DNA of 64,000 nucleotides from Beijerinckia sp. 28-YEA-48 (GCF_900104955.1 NZ_FNSI01000001.1:1708001-1772000); one strand, 5' to 3'. Shown: positions 34,789-44,185, counted from the stretch's first letter. The notes: generated from the sequence alone by a model not told the origin. Program-made: numbers and translations.

Positions 34789-36696
34789 CTAAATCTCGAT
34801 CTCCGTGCCGAACTCCACGACCTGGTTTGTCGGCACGTCGAAGAAAGCCGCCGTGCGCTCGGCGTTGCGCTGCATGAAGGCGAATAAGTTCTCGCGCCAC
34901 ACCCACATGCCCGCCACATGCTCGCGTGGAATAATGGTCTCGCGGCCGATGTAATAGGTCAGGTCCTTCAGATCGATGTCCTTGAGCTTGCCTTGCTGGC
35001 AGGCGAGCGTCAGTCCCTTGTAGATCGTCGGATGCTGCATGAAGCCATAATGCAGGATGACGCGGGTGATGCCCGGGGCAAGCTCGATCACCTCGACGCG
35101 TTCCGTGGGCGGCATACGCGGCACTTCTGCAATTACCACGGTGACGATCACAACGCGTTGGTGCAGACAGTGATTGTGCTTGACGAATTGAGTGAGCGCC
35201 AGCGGCACGCCTCTGGGGGCCGCGGCAAGGAAGACCGCCGTGCCGGCCACTCGCGCCGTGCATTTGTCGACGGCGGTTTCGATCAGGTCTTCCTCGGGCT
35301 GCCGCAACCGGGTTCGGGCTTTTTCCACCAAGCCGACGCCGCTGCGCCAGGTCAGCATGAGAAAGGCGACGATGACCGCCAGCAACAGCGGAAACCAACC
35401 GCCCTCGAACAGTTTGGCCACATTGGCGGCGAAGAAAATGATGTCGACCATGAGAAAGAAGCCATTGACTGCGACGACCAGCACGATCGGATAGCCCCAT
35501 TGAATGGCAACCAGAGCGGCGAGCAGCGTGGTGATGGCCATCAGCAGTGAGACGGCGATGCCATAGGCGCCAGCCAGAGCGTCGGACGAGCCGAAGCCGA
35601 TCACGGCCCCAAGGGTCGCGGCCGCCAGCAGCCAATTCACCAACGGAATGTAGATCTGGCCGATGGCGTGGCTCGTGGTGTGGTTGATCTGCATGCGCGG
35701 CAGGAAGCCGAGTTGGATCGCCTGCTGCGTCAGAGAAAAGACACCGGAGATGATCGCCTGGGAGGCGATCACGGTGGCGACCGTGGCCAGCGCCACCAGC
35801 GGATAGTGAAACCAGTCGGGCGCCAGTTGATAAAAGGGATTGTCGATCGCACTGGCATCGATGAGCAGCACCGCCGCCTGCCCGAAATAGTTCAACACTA
35901 GCGCCGGCAGAGCGATGAAAAACCAGGCGAGCCGGATCGGCACCCGACCAAAATGGCCCATGTCGGCATACATGGCCTCGCCGCCCGTCACCGCCAGGAA
36001 GGCCGCGCCGAGGATGGCGAAGCTGATATGGAAATTCTGGTGGATCAGAAAATCGATGGCATAGAACGGGCTGAGAGCGACCAGCACGCCGGGCGATTGA
36101 ACGATGCCGTGAATGCCGAGCAAGCCGATGATGACGAACCAGCCGAGCATGACCGGCCCGAAAATGGAGCCGATGAAGCCCGTGCCCATCCTCTGCACGA
36201 GGAAGAGCCCCACCAGCACGACGATGGTGATCGGGACCACGAGCGGGGCGAGCGACGGCGCGTCCACCTTCAGGCCTTCGACGGCGCTGAGGACGGAGAT
36301 CGCCGGCGTGATCGCGCCATCGCCATACAGTAGCGCCGCGCCGATAAGGCCGACGACCAGAAGGTGCGCGCGCCAGGTTCTGGGCTGGGCATTGCGCGCC
36401 GACAGCAAGGCGAGCATGGCGACGATGCCGCCTTCCCCCCGGTTGTCGGCCCGCAGAATCAGCACCGCGTATTTCAGTGAAATGATGATGATCAGCGCCC
36501 AGAAGATCAGGGACACGACGCCGAGCACCGCAGCCGGGACGACCGGGCCGCCGTGGCTCGCCGCCCGCGCCGCCTCCTTGAAGGCATAGAGGGGGCTGGT
36601 GCCGATATCGCCGTAAACGACGCCGAGGGCGCCGAGCGTGGCCACCAATGGCAGGGCTTGGGAGCTTGCGGGACCGGTTGCTGGCGTAGCGGTCAT
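34789..36696 (-). CDS. kup: Kup potassium/proton symporter
   Basis: 635 residues. The family start LGALGVVYGDIGTSPLYAFK is intact. About 12 membrane segments fill residues 1-440, and a hydrophilic C-terminal domain of about 190 residues follows (LTYYIGRETIIPREHVAGMW). Length is standard for Kup. Imports potassium with protons across the inner membrane, important at low pH. GGGGAG eight bases upstream supports the ATG at 36696. Stands alone, convergent with the hydrolase gene. Confidence 0.95.
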   Translation of the reverse strand: MTATPATGPASSQALPLVATLGALGVVYGDIGTSPLYAFKEAARAASHGGPVVPAAVLGVVSLIFWALIIIISLKYAVLILRADNRGEGGIVAMLALLSARNAQPRTWRAHLLVVGLIGAALLYGDGAITPAISVLSAVEGLKVDAPSLAPLVVPITIVVLVGLFLVQRMGTGFIGSIFGPVMLGWFVIIGLLGIHGIVQSPGVLVALSPFYAIDFLIHQNFHISFAILGAAFLAVTGGEAMYADMGHFGRVPIRLAWFFIALPALVLNYFGQAAVLLIDASAIDNPFYQLAPDWFHYPLVALATVATVIASQAIISGVFSLTQQAIQLGFLPRMQINHTTSHAIGQIYIPLVNWLLAAATLGAVIGFGSSDALAGAYGIAVSLLMAITTLLAALVAIQWGYPIVLVVAVNGFFLMVDIIFFAANVAKLFEGGWFPLLLAVIVAFLMLTWRSGVGLVEKARTRLRQPEEDLIETAVDKCTARVAGTAVFLAAAPRGVPLALTQFVKHNHCLHQRVVIVTVVIAEVPRMPPTERVEVIELAPGITRVILHYGFMQHPTIYKGLTLACQQGKLKDIDLKDLTYYIGRETIIPREHVAGMWVWRENLFAFMQRNAERTAAFFDVPTNQVVEFGTEIEI

Positions 36697-36891
36697 AACC
36701 GACTCCCCTCGAAAGTCTCGTATCGCGCCGATTCTGGTGAGCGCGACTTCACCACTCTGCCCGCCGCACCGCGCATTGCCAAGGGCAGTCTAGAAGCGCC
36801 CTAAGTTCTAGGCTCAAGCATTGACAGTTCTTCGACAGCCTGACACGGCGTCACAAAACCGTTTCTAGAATCGCCAGGGAGCCGCTCGGCC

Positions 36892-38190
36892 ATGTCCGCT
36901 TTTGAAGCCAATGACACCTATGCCCCGCTGATCCCAGCGCCCGCCGCCCGCCGGGCGTTCACGGCCCGCGACGCCTTCGCCCTGTGGTTCAGCCTCGGCA
37001 TCGGCCTTCTGGTGCTGCAGGCGGGCGCGCTGCTGGTGCCGGGCCTGAGCCTCGGCGCGGCTTTTGCGGCCATTGTCATCGGCTCCCTGCTCGGCGTGTT
37101 GCTGCTGGCCACCGCGAGCGTCATCGGCGCCGATACGGGCCTTTCCGCCATGGCCAATCTGCGCCCAACCTTGGGCGTGCGCGGCGCCTCCATTGCCGCC
37201 GTGCTCAATGCCATCCAGCTCGCCGGCTGGGGCGCCTTCGAGATCATCGCCATGCGCGATGCCGCCGATGCGCTGACCCGCCAGACCTTCGGCTTTTCCA
37301 ATGCGCTCCTCTGGACCTTGGTGTTCGGCGCGGCGGCAACGGCGCTGGCCCTGCTCGGCCCGCTCTCCTTCGTGCGCCGCTTCCTGCGCAACTGGGGCCT
37401 GGCGCTGCTGCTGGCTGGCGCCGCCTGGCTGACCTGGCGGTTGATGGCCAATTACGATCTGCCGGCGCTCTTCGCCAAAGCCGGCAATGGTGAGATGACC
37501 TTTGCCGGCGGCATAGACCTGGTCATGGCCATGCCGCTGTCGTGGCTGCCTTTGATCGCCGACTACAGCCGCTTTGGGCGCTCGCCTGGCTCGATGTTCC
37601 GTGGCAGCTTCTTTGGCTATCTCTTGGCGAATATTTGGTTTTTGGGCCTCGGCGCTGCTTATGCACTGGCCTCCGGCGGCGGCGACACCATGCTGATCAC
37701 GGCGCTGGCGGCGACTGGCGGCGGCATCGCCCTGCTGCTGATCCTGGTCGACGAGACCGACAATGCCTTCGCCGACATCTTCTCCGGCGCGGTCTCGACC
37801 AGCACGCTGACCGGCTTTGGCGTGGCGCCGCTCGCCGTCGGCTATGGCGTGCTCTGCACCCTCATCGCCCTGCTGGTGCCGCTGGCGCGCTACGAGCATT
37901 TCCTGCTGCTGATCGGTTCGGTCTTCGCGCCGCTGTTCGGTGTGCTGTTTGCCGACCATTTCCTGGTGCGTGGACGGCAGATCGATGCGGCTTCCATCAC
38001 TGGCCCTGGCGGCAGCTATTGGTTTTCGGCCGGCTGGCATCTGCGTGGCCTGATCGCCTGGGCGGCCGGCATCGCCTGCTACCAGCTTTTGGCAAACACT
38101 CAGGCGGCCATCGGCGCCACCCTGCCGGCCTTCGTCGTCGGTGGCGGCGTCTATCTACTGCTGATGGCGCTCCGGCCGAGGAGCAGCTGA
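36892..38190 (+). CDS. cytX: CytX-like NCS1 permease (hydroxymethylpyrimidine/cytosine type)
   Basis: 432 residues with about 12 membrane segments. The motif VMAMPLSWLPLIADYSRFGR and the earlier IQLAGWGAFEIIAMRDAADA are features of CytX-type purine/cytosine permeases. CytX relatives probably import the thiamine precursor hydroxymethylpyrimidine. Many cytX genes follow a TPP riboswitch, but the 195-base leader here has none of its conserved segments, so the substrate could also be another pyrimidine. GGGAG lies 11 bases before the ATG. Confidence 0.75.
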   Translation: MSAFEANDTYAPLIPAPAARRAFTARDAFALWFSLGIGLLVLQAGALLVPGLSLGAAFAAIVIGSLLGVLLLATASVIGADTGLSAMANLRPTLGVRGASIAAVLNAIQLAGWGAFEIIAMRDAADALTRQTFGFSNALLWTLVFGAAATALALLGPLSFVRRFLRNWGLALLLAGAAWLTWRLMANYDLPALFAKAGNGEMTFAGGIDLVMAMPLSWLPLIADYSRFGRSPGSMFRGSFFGYLLANIWFLGLGAAYALASGGGDTMLITALAATGGGIALLLILVDETDNAFADIFSGAVSTSTLTGFGVAPLAVGYGVLCTLIALLVPLARYEHFLLLIGSVFAPLFGVLFADHFLVRGRQIDAASITGPGGSYWFSAGWHLRGLIAWAAGIACYQLLANTQAAIGATLPAFVVGGGVYLLLMALRPRSS

Positions 38191-38201
38191 AGCCGGGAGC
38201 C

Positions 38202-39083
38202 TCAGGGCATCAGCCTGGAAAACTGAAAGCCTCGCCGTTGCGACGGGGCTGTCGTGGTGGCTGGTCCGAAACTCGCCGGCACAGGTGTAGCTGACTGGTT
38301 CTGGCCGGGCACGGGAAAGGCGTAGCCAAGAATCAATTTAAACACCAGATGATCCGATGCTTTGGTCAGCCCCCAGCCGACACCAACATCAACGTCGAAT
38401 TTGCCGACCTTGAAATCAGCGACCGCAAACAGTGTGTGTTGCTGCTGAGACAACTTATCGAAATGTCCTATGCGGCCGAGGTCCCCGTAATATTCGACCC
38501 CGACAAGAAGATCCTTGTCGAGATTTCGCGCCAGCCGTGCCGCCGGTGCGAAATCGGCCTCGCCATGTTTGCCGAAGCCAATGTCGACGATCGGGTTGAC
38601 GATGAATTCATAGTCGGCATTTCGCACGCCTATGATCGGCCGGACTTCCAGGCCGGTCTGGGTTTGCGAAAAGCGCGGCGTCGAATTGCTGAATTCGAAA
38701 TTGATCCCGTAGAAAAAGTTTCTTTGTTCGGCATGGGGCGACACGAACAGCGTGCGTAGCTTGAAGCCATCCGACCAATATTGTTTGTCTTGGATGGAGA
38801 ACGGCATGTAGAAGCCGAGCTCCCACCAGTCGTTGACGCCATAAGCCAATTCTGGCGTGCCGTTGACACTGCCATTGGAGACGAGCGCGCCCGGAAGAGC
38901 CGGCGTCTTCCCGCCGAAGCGAACGAAATTGGCATGCTGCTGGATCGTGAGCTGTCCCGGCTCAGCAATTTCGGCGTTGTAGACTTGAATTTCATCGGTG
39001 GCGCATGCGGGCCCGGCTAAAACCGCCGCACCCATGAAACTCGCCGCAATACGGTTACTGACAAATCGCAGGGAAAAGACCAT
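38202..39083 (-). CDS. Predicted outer-membrane beta-barrel protein
   Basis: 293 residues. The signal peptide has the hydrophobic core IAASFMGAAVLAGPACA. The mature protein alternates short amphipathic strands with aromatic ends (ELGFYMPFSIQDKQYWSDGF, LRTLFVSPHAEQRNFFYGIN, FEVRPIIG-like turns, DLLVGVEYYGDLGRIGHF, FKLILGYAFPVPGQ), as in outer-membrane barrels. A proline/threonine-rich tail follows. No family name can be given with certainty; it could act as a small porin or surface protein. Confidence 0.65.
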   Translation of the reverse strand: MVFSLRFVSNRIAASFMGAAVLAGPACATDEIQVYNAEIAEPGQLTIQQHANFVRFGGKTPALPGALVSNGSVNGTPELAYGVNDWWELGFYMPFSIQDKQYWSDGFKLRTLFVSPHAEQRNFFYGINFEFSNSTPRFSQTQTGLEVRPIIGVRNADYEFIVNPIVDIGFGKHGEADFAPAARLARNLDKDLLVGVEYYGDLGRIGHFDKLSQQQHTLFAVADFKVGKFDVDVGVGWGLTKASDHLVFKLILGYAFPVPGQNQSATPVPASFGPATTTAPSQRRGFQFSRLMP

Positions 39084-39185
39084 CGCCCACCAAGAATTGA
39101 AGCTCCTTCAAAATAAATTAGTTAAGTCATAAATTAGAATCAATCTAAATTTGGATCGCCATTCGACTGAAGCCGAGGCTTGGCC

Positions 39186-40661
39186 TCAATCATCATGCCA
39201 GGCCCGCCCGGTGCGTTCGATCAGAGCGAACGCGCCGGCCGGTCCCCATGAGCCGGCCGGATAGGGTTTAGGCGCCAGGCCCAGGCGACGCCAGGCGTCG
39301 TTGACCCCGTCGACCCATTCCCAGGCCTCTTCGATCTCGTCTCGACGCACGAAGAGCGTCGAGTTGCCATGCAAGGCGTCCAGCAACAGCCGCTCGTAGG
39401 CGATGCGGCGGCGCGAGGCGTGCGCCTTCTTCAGGCTGAGGCTCAATGGCAAGCTCTCCAGCCGCATTTCCTCCAAGGACAACCCAGGCGCCTGGTTCAT
39501 CAACCGAAGAACGATGTCCTCCTCCGGTTGCAGGCGGATCAGCAGATTGTTGGGCGCCAGGTCCTGGCGGCTTTGGTCCGAGAAGATGGAGTGCGGCACC
39601 GGCTTGAACTGAATGAAAATCTCCGTGTCGCGGTCGGGCAAGCGCTTGCCCGTGCGCAGGAAGAACGGCACGCCAGCCCAGCGCCAGTTGTCGATGTGAG
39701 CTTGGATGGCGACAAAGGTTTCGGTCTCGCTGGAGCTGCCTTTTTCCTCGGCATAGCCTGGGACCCCCTTGCCCCCGGCCATCCCCGAACCGTATTGGCC
39801 GCGCACGACAGAGCCCTGCACGTCGGCGCGGGTAATGCGCCTTAAGGAACGCAGCACTTTGACTTTCTCGTTGCGCACCGAGTCCGGCCGCAGATCCGAA
39901 GGCGGCTCCATGGCGACCAGGCAGAGAAGCTGCATCATGTGGTTCTGCACCATGTCGCCCATGGCCCCGTATTCGTCGTAATAGGGCCAGCGCTCGCCAA
40001 CGCCCTGCGTCTCGGCGATGGTGATCTGCACGTGATCGATGGTGAGATTGTTCCACAAGGGCTCGAACAGCGTGTTGGCGAACCTCAAGGCGATCAGGTT
40101 CTGCACTGTCTCCTTGCCGAGATAGTGATCGATGCGGAACACGCGGTCTTCGTTGAAAGCCGAAGCGACCGTGTCATTGATAATGCGCGAACTCGCCAGA
40201 TCCTTGCCGATGGGTTTTTCCATCGCCACACGCGCATGATCGCCCGTCAGCCCTGCGGCCAGCAGGCCTTGGCATATGACGCAGTACAGGCTGGGAGACA
40301 CCGAGAGATAGTACAGCGGACGCTGGATGCCGAGTTCGGCCATCTTCCGACCCAGGCGCTGTATATCCGCCGGTTTGGTAGCGTCCACTGGCAGGTAGTG
40401 GGTGCGCGCCAAAAGCTGATCGGCGGCTCCGCTTGCCACTGCTTCCGGCGCTCGGTCCTCCAACGCCTCGCGTACCAACCGCCGAAAAGCGTTGTCGTCC
40501 ATCACCGTTCGCGACACCCCGATCACCGGCAGGTCGGTCGGAAGCAGTCCGTTCATCTCCAGATAGGCGAGCGAGGGGAACAGCATCCTCAACGCCAGAT
40601 CGCCACCTGCGCCGAAATACACGAGGCCATCGCTGATGGGCGAAGTCGTCTGTTGCGGCAT
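39186..40661 (-). CDS. zwf: Glucose-6-phosphate 1-dehydrogenase
   Basis: 491 residues. The NADP-binding start VYFGAGGDLALRMLFPSLAY corresponds to the GASGDLA motif, and the active site RIDHYLGKETVQNLIALRF is intact (His/Lys present). Catalyses oxidation of glucose 6-phosphate to 6-phosphogluconolactone, feeding the pentose phosphate or Entner-Doudoroff route. Start at ATG 40661 (MPQQTT) is preferred over the TTG at 40721, although neither has a strong ribosome site. The pgl and edd genes usually next to zwf are absent, so this may be a second copy. Confidence 0.93.
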   Translation of the reverse strand: MPQQTTSPISDGLVYFGAGGDLALRMLFPSLAYLEMNGLLPTDLPVIGVSRTVMDDNAFRRLVREALEDRAPEAVASGAADQLLARTHYLPVDATKPADIQRLGRKMAELGIQRPLYYLSVSPSLYCVICQGLLAAGLTGDHARVAMEKPIGKDLASSRIINDTVASAFNEDRVFRIDHYLGKETVQNLIALRFANTLFEPLWNNLTIDHVQITIAETQGVGERWPYYDEYGAMGDMVQNHMMQLLCLVAMEPPSDLRPDSVRNEKVKVLRSLRRITRADVQGSVVRGQYGSGMAGGKGVPGYAEEKGSSSETETFVAIQAHIDNWRWAGVPFFLRTGKRLPDRDTEIFIQFKPVPHSIFSDQSRQDLAPNNLLIRLQPEEDIVLRLMNQAPGLSLEEMRLESLPLSLSLKKAHASRRRIAYERLLLDALHGNSTLFVRRDEIEEAWEWVDGVNDAWRRLGLAPKPYPAGSWGPAGAFALIERTGRAWHDD

Positions 40662-40756
40662 CAACAATCCAATCTTGCTTCGCCCCTTGAATTGAACGCT
40701 CAATACGGAAAAACGTTTCAATGTGAAAAATCGAAGCGATCTTCACTCGAATCTGC

Positions 40757-40780
40757 CGCGGCTTTCAGCCTTGAGCCGCG
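40757..40780 (-). terminator. Hairpin after the metallo-hydrolase gene
   Basis: CGCGGCT (40757-40763) and AGCCGCG (40774-40780) around a 10-base loop, 5 bases past the stop of the 40785 gene on the minus strand and before zwf. No T-run. Confidence 0.5.
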
Positions 40781-40784
40781 CGTC

Positions 40785-41693
40785 TCAAGCCGGATCGGCG
40801 AATTCGAAGCGGTAGTGATCGCCGACGCGGCGGATGTAGCCGCCGGTCGGTGTCGGGAAATGGGCGGGGAAGATCAGCCGGTCCGTGTCGGCATGATCGG
40901 CAAGAAAGCGCAGCCGCGTTTCCCGCGCCAGCGCCTGGTCGACGCAGAAGCGCGTACTCCAGTGCGGATAGCGCAATTGCAGCGGCGTATGCATCATGTC
41001 GCCCGACAGGATCGCCTCGTGCCCGCCACCGCACAGATGAACGCCAAAATGGCCGGGTGTGTGGCCGTGCAGCGGCTCGATTGAGATATCTTCCGAAAAT
41101 CCCACCCTGTCGTCGATCAGTTCGGCCTGGCCGATTTCGACGATCGGCAGCACGCTGTCGGTGATGAAGTCACCGGTGCGGGGAAGGCTCGCCCGCCCCG
41201 CTTCCGAACGCCAATAGTCCCATTCGCGCTGCGAGACGAGATAGCGGGCATTGGGGAATGTCGGCACCCATTTGCCGTTCTCGAGCCTGGTGTTCCAGCC
41301 GACATGATCGACATGCAAATGCGAGCACATGACGATGTCCACATCTTCCGGCGCGACGCCGGCGGTGCGCAGCGTGTCGAGCCAGCCCCATTCGCGCTGG
41401 TTGAAGAACGGCCGCGCGCGATGCTTGTGATTGCCGCCACAGGAATCGACCAGAATGATCTTGCCGCCGCTGCGGATCAGAAAGCTCTGAATGGTGATCG
41501 CCAGCAATTGCACGCCGGGATCATAAAAATGCGGCGCCAGCCAATCGAGGTTTTCGTCGAGATGGGCCTGTGTACAGTCCGGCAGGAGTTCGAAGGGCGA
41601 CAGCAGCGGCACTTCGGATTCGATAACGCGCGTCAGCGACGTGTCGCCGAATTGCCAGACCGGTGAGACGCCGGCGCCGTGATCTGTCGACAT
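40785..41693 (-). CDS. MBL-fold metallo-hydrolase (lactonase-like)
   Basis: 302 residues. Metal-binding motif CSHLHVDHVGWN (H-x-H-x-D-H), with further ligands in LHGHTPGHFGVHLCGGG and LSGDMMHTPLQL. The spacing fits the N-acyl-homoserine lactonase/glyoxalase II branch. Hydrolyses an ester, lactone or thioester bond using zinc; the substrate is not known. AAGGAG six bases before ATG 41693 decides the start over the longer frame. It follows the LLM monooxygenase gene by 100 bp on the same strand and may act on its product. Confidence 0.87.
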   Translation of the reverse strand: MSTDHGAGVSPVWQFGDTSLTRVIESEVPLLSPFELLPDCTQAHLDENLDWLAPHFYDPGVQLLAITIQSFLIRSGGKIILVDSCGGNHKHRARPFFNQREWGWLDTLRTAGVAPEDVDIVMCSHLHVDHVGWNTRLENGKWVPTFPNARYLVSQREWDYWRSEAGRASLPRTGDFITDSVLPIVEIGQAELIDDRVGFSEDISIEPLHGHTPGHFGVHLCGGGHEAILSGDMMHTPLQLRYPHWSTRFCVDQALARETRLRFLADHADTDRLIFPAHFPTPTGGYIRRVGDHYRFEFADPA

Positions 41694-41793
41694 GGTTCGC
41701 TCCTTCAAAGACTCGAACCCAATCGTTAGCAAGATCGGACGACGACCGGCAATTAATAGATTTATAAGCCCGAAACCGGTCACTCAGAGGCGA

Positions 41794-42912
41794 TCACTCG
41801 GCGGCGACCGCCTGCGGCGCCATGCGCACGCCGCGTTCTTCCAGCAGCGGCAGCACATTGTCGCGAAAATAAGGGAATTCCTCGACATAATCGACAAAGG
41901 ACAGAGTGGTGCCGCGAAAGGCCGCCGCATGCAGCGCGGTGATGCCGTCGGCCACCTGCTCCGGCGTGCCGGTGAGCGGAAAGCCGCCATGGCCCGCCGC
42001 CATGCGATCGCGGATCAAGGCTAGAAGATCATGCGGGAAGGATTGGGCATGGGCGAATTGCAGGTTGACGAGATTGTCGACGGCGGCCCAATCGGCATTC
42101 GCCTTGCCGAAATGTTCGAGATAGGCCTGGGCCTCCTTCTCCGTGGGACGGCAGACCACATGGCTGAAGGTCAGCACATCCACAGCGCGGCCGGCCTCGC
42201 GCGCCTGCTGCTTGAGCGCACCAATCTCCTCGGTCGAACGTGCCAAATCAATGGCGGGCGTGAACAGGAAATTGGCGTTGCGCACGGCAAAGCCCCGGCC
42301 CTGCTCGGAGCCCGCCGCATTGATGATCGGCACGGTTGATCCGGGACGCGGATCGCCCAGCACATTCTTCAATTGAAAGAACTTGCCGTTCCAATCGAAG
42401 GCCTCGGCGCGGCTCCACAGCGCCTGGACAATATCGAGCCATTCCTGCGCATAGCCGTAGCGGGTCTCGTGATCGTCGGGCAGTTTTAAGCCCAGCGCTT
42501 CATATTCAGGCTTGTTCCAGCCAGCGACCACATTGAGGCCGATGCGGCCGTTGCTGATCTGATCGATGGTCGCCAACTGTTTGGCGACGACGACGGGATG
42601 ATTGGCTGCCGTATGGGTGGTGGCGAAGACGGTGATATCGCGCGTATGGGCGAGCAGCGCCGCCGCCCAGGTGATCGTCTCCAAGACATTGCCGTGGAAA
42701 TTGGTCTCGCCGCCATAACCGACCCAGCGGGCGATGGGCAGCATGAAATCGATGCCCGCCGCATCGAGAAGCTTCGCCAATTTGAGATTGTTGTCCCAGG
42801 AATTTTGCCAGCGTTCCGGCACTTTGGTGACCGACATGCCACCGGAACAATTCGAGGCGAACGTGCCGAGCAGGAACTGCTTTTCATCGAACATGCGATT
42901 CTGAGATGCCAT
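41794..42912 (-). CDS. LLM-class flavin-dependent monooxygenase (RutA/SsuD-like)
   Basis: 372 residues. Pattern GTFASNCSGGMSVTKVPERW, then KLAKLLDAAGIDFMLPIARW, ITWAAALLAHTRDITVFATT and NGRIGLNVVAGWNKPEYEAL (flavin site) fits the RutA/alkanesulfonate monooxygenase branch, which uses FMNH2. The other rut genes are absent. The gene is divergent from the MarR-like regulator, with an AT-rich palindrome between them, and is followed by an MBL hydrolase, so a small catabolic unit (oxygenase, hydrolase, regulator) is inferred. Confidence 0.85.
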   Translation of the reverse strand: MASQNRMFDEKQFLLGTFASNCSGGMSVTKVPERWQNSWDNNLKLAKLLDAAGIDFMLPIARWVGYGGETNFHGNVLETITWAAALLAHTRDITVFATTHTAANHPVVVAKQLATIDQISNGRIGLNVVAGWNKPEYEALGLKLPDDHETRYGYAQEWLDIVQALWSRAEAFDWNGKFFQLKNVLGDPRPGSTVPIINAAGSEQGRGFAVRNANFLFTPAIDLARSTEEIGALKQQAREAGRAVDVLTFSHVVCRPTEKEAQAYLEHFGKANADWAAVDNLVNLQFAHAQSFPHDLLALIRDRMAAGHGGFPLTGTPEQVADGITALHAAAFRGTTLSFVDYVEEFPYFRDNVLPLLEERGVRMAPQAVAAE

Positions 42913-42961
42913 TGCATTCCCCTCCAGGAAAATGACCGACGCCGTTCATTCGAATTTTAAG

Positions 42962-42974
42962 ATAGAAAATCTAT
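42962..42974. promoter_or_regulatory. AT-rich palindrome between the monooxygenase and MarR-like genes
   Basis: ATAGA-AAA-TCTAT lies in a markedly AT-rich stretch of the divergent promoter region. TATAAACTCTATT directly downstream (42975-42987) resembles, in reverse, AATAGATTTATA near 41755, before the metallo-hydrolase gene. A MarR-type operator is inferred. Confidence 0.45.
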
Positions 42975-43036
42975 TATAAACTCTATTCATAGGCAAGGAC
43001 GGCGACTGCTGTATCTTTGAGCGTCAGGAGACATCC

Positions 43037-43660
43037 ATGAGTCGCACCCCATCTGGTCGCACCCCGCCCCACCGCGCCCCGGCCGAAGATCGTCGTTCGC
43101 CGTCGCTTGACCGCTCACTTCTGGATCGTTCCTGGCACCTTGCCCGCACCAAACAGGAAATGGATGTGGCGGAGATGGAATATGCCTTGATCCGCTGCTT
43201 CGAGGGCTTCGGCCATTGGCAGGCGGAATGCCTGGCAGCCGTCTCGGAGTTCGCCGGCAGCGGGCCTGAAAACGCCCTGCTCCATATGATCCGCATGAAC
43301 GATCGCCCCAAGAGCGTGCGCGATCTCTGTCATCTCGCCAATCGCGACGATATTCCCAACATCCAATACAGCTTGCGCAAGCTCATCAAGGCCGGGCTGG
43401 TGGTGCGCAACGGCAGTGGCCGTTCGGGCGTCACCTATGAAGTGACCGCGCATGGCCGCAAGACCACAGATGACTATGCCAATGTGCGCGCCGATCTCTT
43501 GATCGAAGCGGTGTCGCGCGTGCCTGATCTCAGCAAACGTCTGCGCGCGGCGGCGCAGACCTTCGACCTGATGACGGGGATCTATGAACAGTCCGCGCGC
43601 ACCGCCGCCACCCATCGCACCTATCGGCAAAAGCCGATCGCGAAGACGAAACGCAGCTAG
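43037..43660 (+). CDS. MarR-like winged-helix regulator
   Basis: 207 residues. The winged-helix core is visible at ENALLHMIRMNDRPKSVRDL, CHLANRDDIPNIQYSLRKLI, and the wing KAGLVVRNGSGRSGVTYEVT. Residues 1-40 are a basic, disordered extension. The fold is that of a dimeric MarR/PadR-like repressor. GGAG seven bases before the ATG supports the start. Divergent transcription from the LLM monooxygenase and the palindrome between them suggest that it controls the monooxygenase and metallo-hydrolase genes. Confidence 0.75.
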   Translation: MSRTPSGRTPPHRAPAEDRRSPSLDRSLLDRSWHLARTKQEMDVAEMEYALIRCFEGFGHWQAECLAAVSEFAGSGPENALLHMIRMNDRPKSVRDLCHLANRDDIPNIQYSLRKLIKAGLVVRNGSGRSGVTYEVTAHGRKTTDDYANVRADLLIEAVSRVPDLSKRLRAAAQTFDLMTGIYEQSARTAATHRTYRQKPIAKTKRS

Positions 43661-43696
43661 CGCAACACTTGTCATTCGCCACTATTCCCAAAAGAA

Positions 43697-43720
43697 AACG
43701 GCGGGCCTAAGCCCGCCGTT
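43697..43720 (-). terminator. Terminator of first His-rich gene (copy 1)
   Basis: AACGGCGGGC-CTAA-GCCCGCCGTT, a 10-bp perfect stem; on the minus strand TTTCTTTTG follows. Nearly identical to copy 2 at 44162-44185. It also ends the convergent MarR-like gene. Confidence 0.8.
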
Positions 43721-43738
43721 CTAAAAGTCTTGGTACGA

Positions 43739-43996
43739 TCAGTGCCACCGACGATGATGACGATGGTGGCGGGGCGGCGGGCGGCGATGATGGCGACCAC
43801 GATGATGGCGACCACGGTGGTGGTATTGTGACTCGGTCGCGCCCTCGGCCGGCCTGTCGGCGACATTGTCGTCAAGCGGCTTAACCGGCGTTGGATCGGC
43901 CGAAAGAGCCGGTGCCGCCAGTGCCTGGGCCACCGGCAACGCAGCAAGAGCTGCAGCGGCGGTGACTGTGAGTCTCAGGAAGTCGCGCTTGTTCAT
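43739..43996 (-). CDS. Small secreted His/Arg-rich protein, copy 1
   Basis: 85 residues. The N terminus MNKRDFLRLTVTAAAALAAL with AQALAAPAL is a signal peptide with cleavage after ALA. The mature part is short and ends in a His-rich tail of alternating HHR, GRHH and RHHR units (about half of the last 30 residues). Such tails bind transition metals such as nickel, copper or zinc. AGGAGG before the ATG supports the start. It is a paralog of the next gene upstream, sharing signal, SQYHH-type junction, terminator and upstream inverted repeat, so the pair arose by tandem duplication. Confidence 0.75.
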   Translation of the reverse strand: MNKRDFLRLTVTAAAALAALPVAQALAAPALSADPTPVKPLDDNVADRPAEGATESQYHHRGRHHRGRHHRRPPPRHHRHHRRWH

Positions 43997-44031
43997 CAAT
44001 TTCCTCCTAGAGGCAGGCGCTCGCCGGCCTT

Positions 44032-44050
44032 GTGATCGCGCCATTTTCAC
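44032..44050. promoter_or_regulatory. Inverted repeat upstream of His-rich copy 1
   Basis: GTGA-N11-TCAC with the shared core CGCGCCAT; it matches in sequence and position the copy at 44543-44562 before the second His-rich gene. A common operator is inferred. Confidence 0.4.
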
Positions 44051-44161
44051 GAACCGAACCGCCTCCAACAAGTAGCAGAAGCTCGGCAGCCGAATGTAGA
44101 ATGGGTAGGCATTGTGGCGGAACAACAACCAAATCCGAACAGCCCACTGCATACACAGAAA

Positions 44162-44185
44162 AACGGCGGGCCTAAGCCCGCCGTT
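44162..44185 (-). terminator. Terminator of second His-rich gene (copy 2)
   Basis: AACGGCGGGC-CTAA-GCCCGCCGTT, the same stem and loop as at 43697-43720, followed on the minus strand by TTTTTCTG. Confidence 0.8.

Noticed and set aside
36697-36891. TPP riboswitch expected upstream of a CytX-like gene
   Set aside because: No CTGAGA or other conserved TPP riboswitch segments are present in the leader.
36865-38040. 391-codon minus-strand open frame opposite the CytX-like gene
   Set aside because: Composition (Gln/Arg/Glu/Ala-rich) is that of an antisense shadow, and the plus strand encodes a clear permease.
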